Origin: Parabacteroides sp. | GTDB lineage: Bacteria > Bacteroidota > Bacteroidia > Bacteroidales > Tannerellaceae | Direction of reading: 5' to 3' | Length of the DNA stretch: 64,000 nucleotides | NCBI GenBank assembly: GCA_019417325.1 | Contig: DXVO01000016.1 | Span: 124,001-188,000, forward strand | Shown here: positions 9,150 through 17,844 of the stretch, one piece after another | Layout of the letters: each line of letters starts with the position of its first letter | Numbering within the stretch: position 1 is the stretch's first letter | Notes under the pieces: model-generated | What the model was told of the DNA's origin: nothing | The model's input: only the letters and a program-made list of their open reading frames with translations | The model's database searches: none | Program-made: the position numbers and the translations under genes

Positions 9150-10271
9150 ATGAAAAAACTCATTTTATTATTATTGCCTTTATTATACGCATGCTCCTAT
9201 CCTAAAGAGCAAACAGGATCGATTTCCGTTCCTACCATAAATATGAATGACCATACAAGTTTGATATTCGCAGACTGGATAGAAGATATTTCCTGTGTGG
9301 TGCTATCGGATAATTATTACCTTGAAAATTGGAAGGTCCTTTGTTATCTAAATTATATCTATGTCTATTCATTATCAGATTTTTCAGTCTTTGTTTATAC
9401 AGATACTGGAAAACTTTTAAAAAAGATAGATAATAGAGGGAAGAACAAACTTGTATTCCCAACAGATATTTATATTGATACCCTAAAAAATGAATTGCTA
9501 ATCTTAGATGACCACAAGTATCTCAATCAATATTCACTAAAAGGAGAATTTATCAGACGGAGAATATTACCCTTTACTGCCGTAAGCATGTGTATGCCTG
9601 ATGAAACACATTTTTTATTTTACGACGGACGGTTAGAAACCAAGTCACCCTTTAATATCCTTATTTCTTTGCAAGATTCATTATCTATACAAAAAGCTGT
9701 TATTTACCGTGACACAAAAAAACATATAAATGGAAAAATCCCTCACAATACCTTTACTTTGGAACCAAAAAATAAAATAACGTACTGTCTTTTTCCGAAT
9801 AACGATACAATCTATACGTATAATCCAAAGATTAATACTGTAGAGGCCTATTGCCGGTTAGATTTTGCCGGTGATTTGTTGGTAGAAGAAATGTTTCCGG
9901 CAAAAGGATTTTCGGATCAAGAGTTTGCTTCCTTAATGCAAAAGAAACAATATATCTTTACTATTAATGGTTTCTATCAGGCTTGCGGACATCTCTTTTT
10001 CAAGTTGGAAGGTAAACGGAATCATTATTGCATGCTTGACTTGAGAACAAACAAATTATCAACCTTCGACAGTGTATTCGACGGGCTATGCAGTGATATT
10101 GTAGGAGGGGACGGAGAACAGCTATATTTTACATTTAGGCGAAAGGATTTGATAGAACAATATACAGAAAAAAAGCCTTCATATAAATGTCTGGCTGAAT
10201 TATTGTCGAAGGACGATAACGGAGATGATTGGATATTGATAAAGACAAAATTAAAAAAAATCAGACTATGA
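9150..10271 (+). CDS. 6-bladed beta-propeller lipoprotein (BF3164-like), first copy
   Basis: A 373-residue lipoprotein: signal MKKLILLLLPLLYAC with the lipidated Cys in LLYAC. The body shows repeating four-strand blades, for example FSVFVYTDTGKLLKKIDN and YIDTLKNELLILDDHKYLNQ, as in the BF3164-like family of Bacteroidales. Blade motifs are weaker than in the next gene, so this is the more diverged copy. The family has no known enzymatic activity and probably binds a ligand at the cell surface or in the periplasm. Its TGA overlaps the ATG of the next gene (ATGA at 10268-10271), so the two are translationally coupled. Expression is probably limited by the hairpin just upstream. Confidence 0.72.
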   Translation: MKKLILLLLPLLYACSYPKEQTGSISVPTINMNDHTSLIFADWIEDISCVVLSDNYYLENWKVLCYLNYIYVYSLSDFSVFVYTDTGKLLKKIDNRGKNKLVFPTDIYIDTLKNELLILDDHKYLNQYSLKGEFIRRRILPFTAVSMCMPDETHFLFYDGRLETKSPFNILISLQDSLSIQKAVIYRDTKKHINGKIPHNTFTLEPKNKITYCLFPNNDTIYTYNPKINTVEAYCRLDFAGDLLVEEMFPAKGFSDQEFASLMQKKQYIFTINGFYQACGHLFFKLEGKRNHYCMLDLRTNKLSTFDSVFDGLCSDIVGGDGEQLYFTFRRKDLIEQYTEKKPSYKCLAELLSKDDNGDDWILIKTKLKKIRL

Positions 10272-11404
10272 ACCGTTTACTTTATATCTGTATTGGCAGC
10301 ATACTTTTTATATTTACTTTTATCGCCTGTGATAAAAAGAGGGAATCACCTGTGCTGATAAGTAATTTAAAATCATTTTCGCCATCCGGCAACAAAATAA
10401 AATTATCCGAGCTATTGACTGATTCATGCCGTTTAATCCCATTGGAGACAACTGATGACTCTTTGTTAGGAAAGATTTATAAAATAAAGAAACATAACAA
10501 TACCTATTACCTGCTTTCAGATGATCGGTGGATTCTCCGTTTTGATGAGAACGGGAAGTTTATTTCATCCTTGAATTGCCTGGGTAGTGGCCCCGAAGAG
10601 TATACGTATATAGGTGATTTTGATGTATATACAGTTGATGGTCGGGATGAAATATGGTTGTGTGACTACGATCATATTAAGATCTATGATGCAGAGCATT
10701 TAACCTATTTGCGGTCCATCCATTATCCTTTTGTTATTAATAAATTCAAACGTATTGATGTTTCCCATATTTTACTATTGACAGGGCAGAATAAACAAAT
10801 GTTAACATTATCAAATGAAGAGGGCAAAGTTATTTCCGTTTTTTTAGAGAAAGAGATTGCTTATATTGTTTGGCGTCCGGTTCAGTTCCGGCAATATTCT
10901 TCCCAATTGATATTTCAATTAGGTATGGCTAACAGCTATGTTTCTTTTGATCTGGAAAAGAATAATTTCCACAGGGGTATCCTTTGCAATTGCCAAGAAC
11001 TATTATCAGATAAAGAATTACTCGACTTATTCATACAATACGGACAAGACTATATCTGGCATATAGACCAACGGAAGCCTTATATTCGAGGGATACAGAA
11101 GTTAAAAGAAAAAACCATTGTCAATATATGTTCTGAAAATGACGAATATATTGTTTCTGTCCCGGCAACCACCGCCGAAGCATGTACAATCGGAAGTTTT
11201 TCTGTTACATCCACCATAGAGAACGACCTATTCGGATTGAAAGATATGAGCTTTCTGAAAACAATAAACATTGGGGAAAGTTCATCCGGTCTATTACTCT
11301 ATATAGAAGCGGATATGCTGCAAGACATACCTATAAAAGATAAAAATGGGATTATCCACAACATACAGCCCGAGGACAATCCATGTTTGGTTGAGTTTTA
11401 TTGA
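10268..11404 (+). CDS. 6-bladed beta-propeller lipoprotein (BF3164-like), second copy
   Basis: A 378-residue lipoprotein with signal MNRLLYICIGSILFIFTFIAC and lipobox TFIAC. It shows the hallmark family segments: LIPLETTDDSLLGKIYKI, a WILRFDENGKFIS strand pair, and GSGPEEYTYIGDF, which corresponds to the usual GxGPGEY motif. The frame is open upstream to 10229, but the signal peptide fixes the start at 10268, overlapping the previous stop. It is convergent with the small TPR gene at 11413. The tandem arrangement with a paralogue and an NVEALA peptide suggests a three-component surface system of unknown purpose. Confidence 0.82.
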   Translation: MNRLLYICIGSILFIFTFIACDKKRESPVLISNLKSFSPSGNKIKLSELLTDSCRLIPLETTDDSLLGKIYKIKKHNNTYYLLSDDRWILRFDENGKFISSLNCLGSGPEEYTYIGDFDVYTVDGRDEIWLCDYDHIKIYDAEHLTYLRSIHYPFVINKFKRIDVSHILLLTGQNKQMLTLSNEEGKVISVFLEKEIAYIVWRPVQFRQYSSQLIFQLGMANSYVSFDLEKNNFHRGILCNCQELLSDKELLDLFIQYGQDYIWHIDQRKPYIRGIQKLKEKTIVNICSENDEYIVSVPATTAEACTIGSFSVTSTIENDLFGLKDMSFLKTINIGESSSGLLLYIEADMLQDIPIKDKNGIIHNIQPEDNPCLVEFY

Positions 11405-11412
11405 TCTGGCTT

Positions 11413-11676
11413 TTAGTGATTATACATATCCTTATTATAGAAATTCATAATCCGTATCTGCGCATCGTATGCCACCTGCGCCGGGCTTTCCGGATTTATT
11501 TCTACTGCCTTTAAATAGTTATTCAGTCCTTGACGGATGTCCCCTTTTTTTATATACGCATTGCCACGCAAGTAATACGCTTCATCCGAAAAAGCGTTAT
11601 TTTTAATATAATCGTCCAACAAACGAATCGCTTCATCTGTTTTACCATCGAGAATTAATTGTTTGATTGCATCCAT
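11413..11676 (-). CDS. Small TPR-repeat protein
   Basis: An 87-residue protein starting MDAIKQLILDGKTDEAIRLL and containing about two tetratricopeptide repeats (EAYYLRGNAYIKKGDIRQGL and LNNYLKAVEINPES overlap in the second). There is no signal peptide, so it is probably cytosolic. I chose the ATG at 11676 because the repeats begin there and a purine-rich GGAAGT lies just before it; the frame is open up to 11739. A divergent -7 box at 11789-11796 would give a leader of about 100 nt. It shares its control region with topA. The specific partner is unknown. Confidence 0.7.
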   Translation of the reverse strand: MDAIKQLILDGKTDEAIRLLDDYIKNNAFSDEAYYLRGNAYIKKGDIRQGLNNYLKAVEINPESPAQVAYDAQIRIMNFYNKDMYNH

Positions 11677-11788
11677 ACTTCCATTAATTGAATATTGGTA
11701 ACTGTGAATTGAAAACCAGTGGCGCTGAAAAAGGTTCATCCATAAGAACTATCCTCATTTTCAACATCCGATTTTCAATTTTCAAATA

Positions 11789-11827
11789 CAAAGATATAGG
11801 GTTACGTTAATTATTTATGTATGTTTG
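11789..11827. promoter_or_regulatory. Divergent -7 boxes for the small TPR gene and topA
   Basis: On the minus strand TATCTTTG (11796-11789) faces the small TPR gene. On the plus strand TATGTTTG (11820-11827) lies 30 bp before the topA ATG at 11858. Both match TAnnTTTG; neither has a clear -33 partner. Confidence 0.5.
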
Positions 11828-11857
11828 CAACCGATTTCTAAAAGAGAAGACGTTATT

Positions 11858-14203
11858 ATGCAAAAAAATCTGGTTATAGTGGAGTCCCCTGCAAAGGCAA
11901 AAACCATTGAGAAATTTCTTGGAAAAGACTACAAAGTCATGTCGAGCTACGGGCATATCCGCGATTTGAAAACTAAAGAATTCAGTATTGATATTGAACA
12001 CGATTACGCTCCTCAATATGTTGTTCCCACCGATAAGAAAAAATTGGTGAGCGAATTGAAAGCTGAAGCAAAGGGGGCCGAACAGGTATGGCTTGCCTCC
12101 GATGAGGACCGTGAGGGAGAGGCAATATCATGGCATTTGTACGAAGTACTGGGGTTGAAACCGGAAAACACCAAGCGTATCGTTTTCCATGAAATCACAA
12201 AAAGCGCCATACTCCATGCAATCGAGACACCACGTAATATCGATATAAACTTGGTTAATGCACAACAGGCACGTCGTGTACTGGACCGCATTGTGGGTTT
12301 TGAACTTTCCCCTATTTTATGGAGAAAAGTCAAACCTGCCCTTTCTGCCGGTCGTGTACAATCCGTAGCAGTACGTCTTATCGTAGAACGTGAACGTGAA
12401 ATAAACAATTTCGTTTCGGAAGCAGCTTTCCGTATAATTGCCAATTTCATCCTGCCTGACGGAACAACTATCCTGAAAGCAGAACTGGGACGCAGGTTAA
12501 AAGATCAAAAAGAGGTAATGGACTTCCTCGAATCTTGCAAAAGCGCTTCTTTTACAATTGATGATATTACAACAAAACCAGTAAAAAAATCACCGGCACC
12601 TCCATTTACAACTTCTACTTTGCAGCAGGAAGCAGCCCGTAAACTGGGTTATTCCGTTTCGCAAACGATGATGATTGCACAACGTCTGTACGAATCCGGA
12701 TTAATCACGTATATGCGTACCGACTCTGTAAACCTGAGTGATTTAGCTCTCGGTACGGCCAAAGAAGTTATTACCGACACATACGGAGAGAAATATTATA
12801 AATTCCGCCAATACCATACAAAAAGTAAAGGAGCACAGGAAGCACACGAAGCTATTCGTCCTACCTATATTAATAATGTAGAAATCAGCGGTACTCCACA
12901 GGAAAAGAAATTATACGAATTGATCCGTAAACGTACGATTGCTTGCCAAATGGCAGATGCAGAGCTAGAACGTACAACCATTTCAGTAGGTGTAAGCGGT
13001 AAAACAGAAAAGTTCGTAGCTGTCGGCGAAGTGCTGACCTTCGAAGGTTTCCTTCAGGTATATTTGGAAAGTAATGACGATGAGAATGAAAAAGAACAGG
13101 AAAACGGCTTACTTCCACCGGTTAAGTTAAATGAAAAATTAAGCCTGAAAGATATTGTAGCAACCGAACGTTTTACACAACGTCCGCCGCGCTATACAGA
13201 AGCAAGTCTGGTACGCCGCCTGGAAGAACTGGGTATCGGACGTCCTTCTACTTATGCTCCGACTATCCAGACGATTCAAAATCGCGAATATGTGGTAAAA
13301 GGGGACAAGGAAGGTACGGAACGCAAATATTGTGTCATCACCCTTGCTAAAGACAAAATAAAAGAAACGGAAAAAACAGAAATAGTAGGAGCCGACCGCA
13401 ACAAACTAATGCCGACAGACATCGGTACGGTTGTAAACGACTTCCTTATGGAATATTTCCCGGACGTAATGGATTATAACTTTACCGCTAATGTTGAAAA
13501 AGAATTTGATGCAGTAGCAGAAGGCGAAATGGTTTGGACTAAAGCCATCGACAAATTCTATAAACTATTCCATCCGATCGTGGAAGCGACTTCCGCTGTT
13601 AAGACCGAACATAAAGTGGGAGAACGCGAACTGGGTATCGATCCAAAAAGCGGTAATCCTGTATTTGTAAAAATCGGACGTTATGGTCCTGTTGTTCAAA
13701 TCGGACAGGCTCATGCGGAAGATAAAACAGCCCCCAAACCTCAATTCGCAACATTGATGAAAGGTCAATCCATTGAAACAATTACGTTGGAAGAGGCATT
13801 AAAATTATTCGACCTTCCACGTACAATCGGTGAATATGAAGGAAAAGAGATGGTTGCTGCCATAGGACGTTTCGGACCATTTATCCGTCACGACGGCAAG
13901 TTCATTTCAATTCCGAAAGATTTGAATCCGCTGACTATTACTTCAGATGAAGCGATTGAACTTATCCAGGAAAAACGGAAGAAAGACGAACAACGCTTCT
14001 TGAAAAAGTTCGATGAAGACCCTGATATGGAAATCTTGAATGGACGTTTCGGCCCTTATATCGCTTATAAGGGGAATAATTATCGTATTCCTAAAACAGT
14101 GACCGAGCCGGCTGCGCTTACTTTGGAAGAATGTCTCAAGATTATTGCAGAAGCTGCAGAAAAGACAACAACGAAGAAAAGAACAAGCAGGAAAAAAGCT
14201 TAA
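11858..14203 (+). CDS. topA: DNA topoisomerase I
   Basis: A 781-residue type IA topoisomerase that relaxes negative supercoils by cutting one strand. The TOPRIM domain is at the N terminus (KNLVIVESPAKAKTIEKF, then SDEDREGEAISWH). The catalytic tyrosine is Tyr285 in GLITYMRTDS. The C-terminal third (from about residue 580) holds repeated topoisomerase C-terminal modules with IGRYGPVVQIG, IGRFGPFIRHDGKF and NGRFGPYIAYKG, and a basic tail (KKRTSRKKA); no zinc-binding cysteines are present, as is usual in this phylum. The ATG at 11858 is chosen over 11825 because the conserved N terminus starts there and because the -7 box overlaps 11825. A bidirectional-looking terminator follows. Confidence 0.96.
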   Translation: MQKNLVIVESPAKAKTIEKFLGKDYKVMSSYGHIRDLKTKEFSIDIEHDYAPQYVVPTDKKKLVSELKAEAKGAEQVWLASDEDREGEAISWHLYEVLGLKPENTKRIVFHEITKSAILHAIETPRNIDINLVNAQQARRVLDRIVGFELSPILWRKVKPALSAGRVQSVAVRLIVEREREINNFVSEAAFRIIANFILPDGTTILKAELGRRLKDQKEVMDFLESCKSASFTIDDITTKPVKKSPAPPFTTSTLQQEAARKLGYSVSQTMMIAQRLYESGLITYMRTDSVNLSDLALGTAKEVITDTYGEKYYKFRQYHTKSKGAQEAHEAIRPTYINNVEISGTPQEKKLYELIRKRTIACQMADAELERTTISVGVSGKTEKFVAVGEVLTFEGFLQVYLESNDDENEKEQENGLLPPVKLNEKLSLKDIVATERFTQRPPRYTEASLVRRLEELGIGRPSTYAPTIQTIQNREYVVKGDKEGTERKYCVITLAKDKIKETEKTEIVGADRNKLMPTDIGTVVNDFLMEYFPDVMDYNFTANVEKEFDAVAEGEMVWTKAIDKFYKLFHPIVEATSAVKTEHKVGERELGIDPKSGNPVFVKIGRYGPVVQIGQAHAEDKTAPKPQFATLMKGQSIETITLEEALKLFDLPRTIGEYEGKEMVAAIGRFGPFIRHDGKFISIPKDLNPLTITSDEAIELIQEKRKKDEQRFLKKFDEDPDMEILNGRFGPYIAYKGNNYRIPKTVTEPAALTLEECLKIIAEAAEKTTTKKRTSRKKA

Positions 14204-14248
14204 CCTGCTTACCCCATTCAGGACACACTCGGTTAAAATATTTTCCTT

Positions 14249-14298
14249 AATCATAAAAAGCCTACTGTTCAAAATGAATCAGTAGGCTTTTTATGATT
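14249..14298 (+). terminator. Rho-independent terminator after topA
   Basis: Arms 14249-14267 and 14280-14298 pair over 19 bp (AATCATAAAAAGCCTACTG and its complement) around a 12-nt loop, with a T-run inside the right arm. It lies 46 bp after the topA stop. Confidence 0.85.
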
Positions 14299-14501
14299 AT
14301 ATATGAAATCTCTTCCCGGAACATATAAAAACATATGTACAGATTATCTCCACTTCCTGGAAGAGTTATAATATCTATTTTTTTCATTTCCCCGGCCTCA
14401 TACGGCGTTTCACCGACCAAGTTGTACCACTTATCGGTAATTAACCTTTATTCACCGAATCTCCTACTTATTTTGCAACATAACTAAACGAGTAAAACAC
14501 T

Positions 14502-14939
14502 ATGCTTAAATGTATTACTTTCGATGGAGATGCTTCTACCCTGAACACTTTGATAGGATATTTTGAGAAGCTGGATAAAGCATTGCACGAAGTACATGAA
14601 ATTTTGTACAAGGAGCAAAGCGAACAGCCTATCTTCGTACGTGAAGGTAGTAAGATTATCCGCCTGCACAAGGATGAAATACTTTTCCTTGAAGGTTTTG
14701 GCGATTATGTCAAGGTGCACCGTACCAGTGGTAAACCGCTCCTTTCACAGTCGAGCCTTAAACGATTTGAAGAAAACCTGGACCGTTCACTCTTTTGCCG
14801 TGTGCATCGTTCCTATATAGTCGCTTTATCTCAAATCAATTACATAGAGAGAAAACGCATCCGCATCGGCAATGAAATGATTCCTATCAGCGATTCCTAT
14901 CTGCCGGGATTAATGGGGAAGCTGGCTTTAGCTGAATAG
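14502..14939 (+). CDS. LytTR-type DNA-binding regulator with a stub receiver domain
   Basis: A 145-residue transcription factor. Residues about 45-142 form a LytTR DNA-binding domain (IIRLHKDEILFLEGFGDYVK, CRVHRSYIVALSQINYIERK). The first 23 residues (MLKCITFDGDASTLNTLIGY) look like the start of a response-regulator receiver, beta1 plus alpha1, but the phospho-acceptor Asp, the switch Thr/Ser and the Lys strand are missing. It therefore probably does not receive a phosphoryl signal from a histidine kinase and may be constitutive or controlled in another way. No kinase gene is adjacent. The gene is monocistronic, with terminators on both sides. Two TTCACCGA direct repeats 42 bp apart lie upstream at 14409 and 14451. 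Confidence 0.85.
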   Translation: MLKCITFDGDASTLNTLIGYFEKLDKALHEVHEILYKEQSEQPIFVREGSKIIRLHKDEILFLEGFGDYVKVHRTSGKPLLSQSSLKRFEENLDRSLFCRVHRSYIVALSQINYIERKRIRIGNEMIPISDSYLPGLMGKLALAE

Positions 14940-14974
14940 GCAAACTTATTATCCCTGATTTTATGAAAAGGAAT

Positions 14975-15019
14975 TTGTTTTCGAGGACGCCGAACATATT
15001 AGATGTCCTCGGAAACAAA
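14975..15019 (+). terminator. Terminator after the LytTR gene
   Basis: Arms 14975-14989 and 15005-15019 pair over 15 positions with one G-T pair (TTTGTTTTCGAGGAC against its partner) around a 15-nt loop. A T-rich run follows at about 15032-15043. It starts 35 bp after the stop codon. Confidence 0.75.
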
Positions 15020-15082
15020 ATAATACACGACCTTTTTTTCTTTTAGCACTAATAATATTTAATAAGTGATGCTATAAAAAAA

Positions 15083-15090
15083 TATATTTG
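15083..15090 (+). promoter_or_regulatory. -7 box for the GH101-like gene
   Basis: TATATTTG matches TAnnTTTG, with a weak TTTA -33 candidate at 15058-15061 (21-bp spacer). The leader to the ATG at 15176 would be about 80 nt. Confidence 0.5.
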
Positions 15091-15175
15091 TACTTTTCGC
15101 TGATTAAAATAACCCTTCGTTTTTCTTGTGTGATTAATTATAGACCCAAAATATGTTTATTAAAACAGTTGTGTT

Positions 15176-16618
15176 ATGAAAAAATCCTTTCTCTTTTTAT
15201 GTATTCTACTGTCTGGAATTGTAAATGCACAGAAACGCGATACTATGTATGCGGATTTCCCAAAAGATTTTCAGATGAAAGTAAATCTACGTCACGATTA
15301 TACAAAGACATTCGTGACAAAAATATTTATGTCACAAGCTCTTTTTGACGGACGCTTCAAACATCGCGATAATGGTAAACAAACAGTATATGCCACCTGT
15401 GAACAAACGCTCCAATTATTGAAAGGGATGGATAACATCACACTCGGCATGCCTAAAATAGCCTATCTTGTGGGATGGCAATACAACGGACATGATTCCA
15501 AATATCCCGCCTTCTTTGAAGGGAATGAGGCATTAAAGCGACCGAATGACAAAAACGGCCTGGAAAGTATCCGCTGGCTGATGGGTGAAGGTAAGAAATA
15601 TAATACAGCTGTAAGCCTTCATATCAACATGATTGATACTTACGAAGATAGCCCGCTATGGGACAAATATATTACAAATGATGTAATAGCCCGTGATGAA
15701 CGGGGGTTCCTCCGTGGCGGGGAATGGGGTTACCAGATTAGTTATGCACAAGAATGGGCAAAAGGTTTCACACAACAACGCATCGATAGTTTGTGCAAAC
15801 TGCTGCCTATACAGGATGCAGGGACAATACATATCGATGCTTTTCATACGGCGGCACCAATAGCCTACAAAGATGAAAAAGGTGAATGGCAGATACGTAC
15901 TCAATCGCCTATCAGCTCATATTTACCATATAATCAAGAAGATGAATTGGAAGCCCAACGAAATATTTTTCGATATTTTGATTCCAAAGGCATTGACGTA
16001 ACCAATGAGGGATTACCTGATAATACGGATTTATTTATCGGATACCAACCAATGGTCTGGTGGTTCGGGCATGACGAAATTTATCTGAAATATCCTGCTT
16101 CTATTATCTGTGGAGGAAATAATGCAGACAGTGATTGGGGTGTTCTGTTTGGAAATAACCTGAACGGAGAAAAAGTCTTTATGAAGGGCCTGGACAATTA
16201 CAGCGAATTTACAAGACGATTCTGTACAATGACGGCTGTCTGCAATTTCCTGAATCGCTTTGAACGTCTGTACCGAGTAGAAGGCGAAAGCTATAAGGCT
16301 GTACAATTCTCCGGCGACATTCATTCGGAACTAGATAAAGGACATTTGCAAATCCGGCAGGGAAAAGCTATATTGGTAGACAATAATAACGTTATGATCC
16401 CAGCCTTGTGGATAAAAGGCAATAATATGATTGCTTATAGCCAGGATGGATATAAAGAAAAAATTTGGACTGTGCCTTCCAACTATCCGGCATCAGGCAA
16501 AGTATCTATATATACTGTCAATGAAAATGGACGCATCTATAAAGGTAGGCAGAGATATTCTTCCGGAAAGCTGAAACTTCGTGTCGATGCCGGAGAAATG
16601 TTACTTTTATCCTTCTGA
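15176..16618 (+). CDS. Exported glycoside hydrolase, GH101-like core
   Basis: A 480-residue protein with signal peptide MKKSFLFLCILLSGIVNAQ. The body resembles the catalytic barrel of endo-alpha-N-acetylgalactosaminidases (GH101): IAYLVGWQYNGHDSKYPAFF, the strand AVSLHINMIDTYEDSP, and IHIDAFHTAAP where Asp221 is the likely nucleophile; Glu278 in DVTNEGLPD is a candidate acid/base. Classical GH101 enzymes exceed 1000 residues and carry several carbohydrate-binding modules; this one is a bare barrel plus a short beta domain, so family placement is tentative. A role in releasing sugars from mucin-type O-glycans is possible. It stands alone between a terminator and the convergent outer-membrane gene, with no SusC/D pair nearby. 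Confidence 0.6.
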   Translation: MKKSFLFLCILLSGIVNAQKRDTMYADFPKDFQMKVNLRHDYTKTFVTKIFMSQALFDGRFKHRDNGKQTVYATCEQTLQLLKGMDNITLGMPKIAYLVGWQYNGHDSKYPAFFEGNEALKRPNDKNGLESIRWLMGEGKKYNTAVSLHINMIDTYEDSPLWDKYITNDVIARDERGFLRGGEWGYQISYAQEWAKGFTQQRIDSLCKLLPIQDAGTIHIDAFHTAAPIAYKDEKGEWQIRTQSPISSYLPYNQEDELEAQRNIFRYFDSKGIDVTNEGLPDNTDLFIGYQPMVWWFGHDEIYLKYPASIICGGNNADSDWGVLFGNNLNGEKVFMKGLDNYSEFTRRFCTMTAVCNFLNRFERLYRVEGESYKAVQFSGDIHSELDKGHLQIRQGKAILVDNNNVMIPALWIKGNNMIAYSQDGYKEKIWTVPSNYPASGKVSIYTVNENGRIYKGRQRYSSGKLKLRVDAGEMLLLSF

Positions 16619-16638
16619 TAAATATCAGTGATAAGTTT

Positions 16639-17844
16639 CTATAATTTAACTCTATAGAATAATTCGTTTAATGTATACGTTACAGCCAATCCTGCCAGGC
16701 TTCGCTGTAACGTATTTTCTTTCAACTGCATCCGGTCATAGAAGAGAGAAACATGGACACGTCCGTTAATTACGGGGAATCCCATACCCGCAGTTATCCT
16801 CCAGGAAAGCCCGGAGTTTTTGTTTACTTGCATATAAGGTGTAGAAACGTCCACTCCCATTTTATAGATTGTCCGCTTCCAAAAACTATCTGAAGAAAAA
16901 CCTCCCGGATAATACGAAACACCGGTACATAATTCGTGCGCATCATGGAAACCGATGCGTGGATCACCAGAGGTTAAAGAACTGTATTGACGGAAATTAT
17001 AATCGAGGGCATACGTCCATTTCTTATATTCTACAGAGCCTCCCACACCGATAAACTGTGGAAGGGTCTGCTTGATTGTTTTCTTCTCATAATTAGATGA
17101 ATATGTATCGCTAGTCACCGTTTTCGTCTTTTTCAATGAAATGGATTGTTTAAATCCGTAAGTGGCACCTAATGTCAAATGTAACTGGCGTCCTAAAGCA
17201 CGGTGGTACTGTATACCGAAATCTGCAGAGAATGCAGAACCGTACAACTTATCAGTCACATACATTGAGCTTTGGCTTTCTGTTTGGGTGATATTCCCGA
17301 ATATATAGTTCATGTTAACGCCTAAGGATAGGGTCGGCAGTAATCTAACAGCATTGGTCCAGTAGACTTTAGACAAACCTCCATCTCCGCTGAATGTGCT
17401 GGTTGCATACGAACCGGGGGAACCTTCTATCTCCTGTGAACTCTGGAAATAATAACCGACATAACTGTAAGGCGTAAGCCCTACTGCTGCATACCAGCGG
17501 GGAAAGAGACGTCCAGCCAACACGATACGTGAAAGGTTTCCGGTAAACGTATTATTTTGTGTTCCTTTCGAGTTATAAGATTCCAATTTTCCAAATATGG
17601 AAATATCTGCCAATAGACGGCAGCTGTCTATACCAGTCAGTCCCGCCGGATTATCACTACCTATCAAATCTTTTCCACGCATACCGATAGATACACCTCC
17701 CATTCCTGCGGTAGCACCATACATGCCGGTTTCGATTTCACCTATTCCAAACATGGAATAAGGTGACGAAGTCATTACATTCTGTGCAAAAAGAAAAGAT
17801 GGTATCAAGAGCAAAATGGAAAGAATATATTTAATAGCTTTCAT
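16639..17844 (-). CDS. Outer-membrane beta-barrel protein (FadL/PorV-like) of the DUF4270 operon
   Basis: A 401-residue protein with signal peptide ending SFLFAQ and a mature N terminus SPYSMFGIGEIETGMYGATA. It is followed by a GMRGKDLIGSDNPAGLTG segment typical of the OmpP1/FadL and PorV-like barrels in Bacteroidales. Alternating amphipathic strands run to the C terminus. FadL-type barrels admit hydrophobic compounds and PorV-like ones act in surface-protein export; which applies here is not known. Its ATG at 17844 lies inside the end of the DUF4270 gene (14-bp overlap), which shows translational coupling, so the two products probably act together in the outer membrane. Confidence 0.78.
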   Translation of the reverse strand: MKAIKYILSILLLIPSFLFAQNVMTSSPYSMFGIGEIETGMYGATAGMGGVSIGMRGKDLIGSDNPAGLTGIDSCRLLADISIFGKLESYNSKGTQNNTFTGNLSRIVLAGRLFPRWYAAVGLTPYSYVGYYFQSSQEIEGSPGSYATSTFSGDGGLSKVYWTNAVRLLPTLSLGVNMNYIFGNITQTESQSSMYVTDKLYGSAFSADFGIQYHRALGRQLHLTLGATYGFKQSISLKKTKTVTSDTYSSNYEKKTIKQTLPQFIGVGGSVEYKKWTYALDYNFRQYSSLTSGDPRIGFHDAHELCTGVSYYPGGFSSDSFWKRTIYKMGVDVSTPYMQVNKNSGLSWRITAGMGFPVINGRVHVSLFYDRMQLKENTLQRSLAGLAVTYTLNELFYRVKL

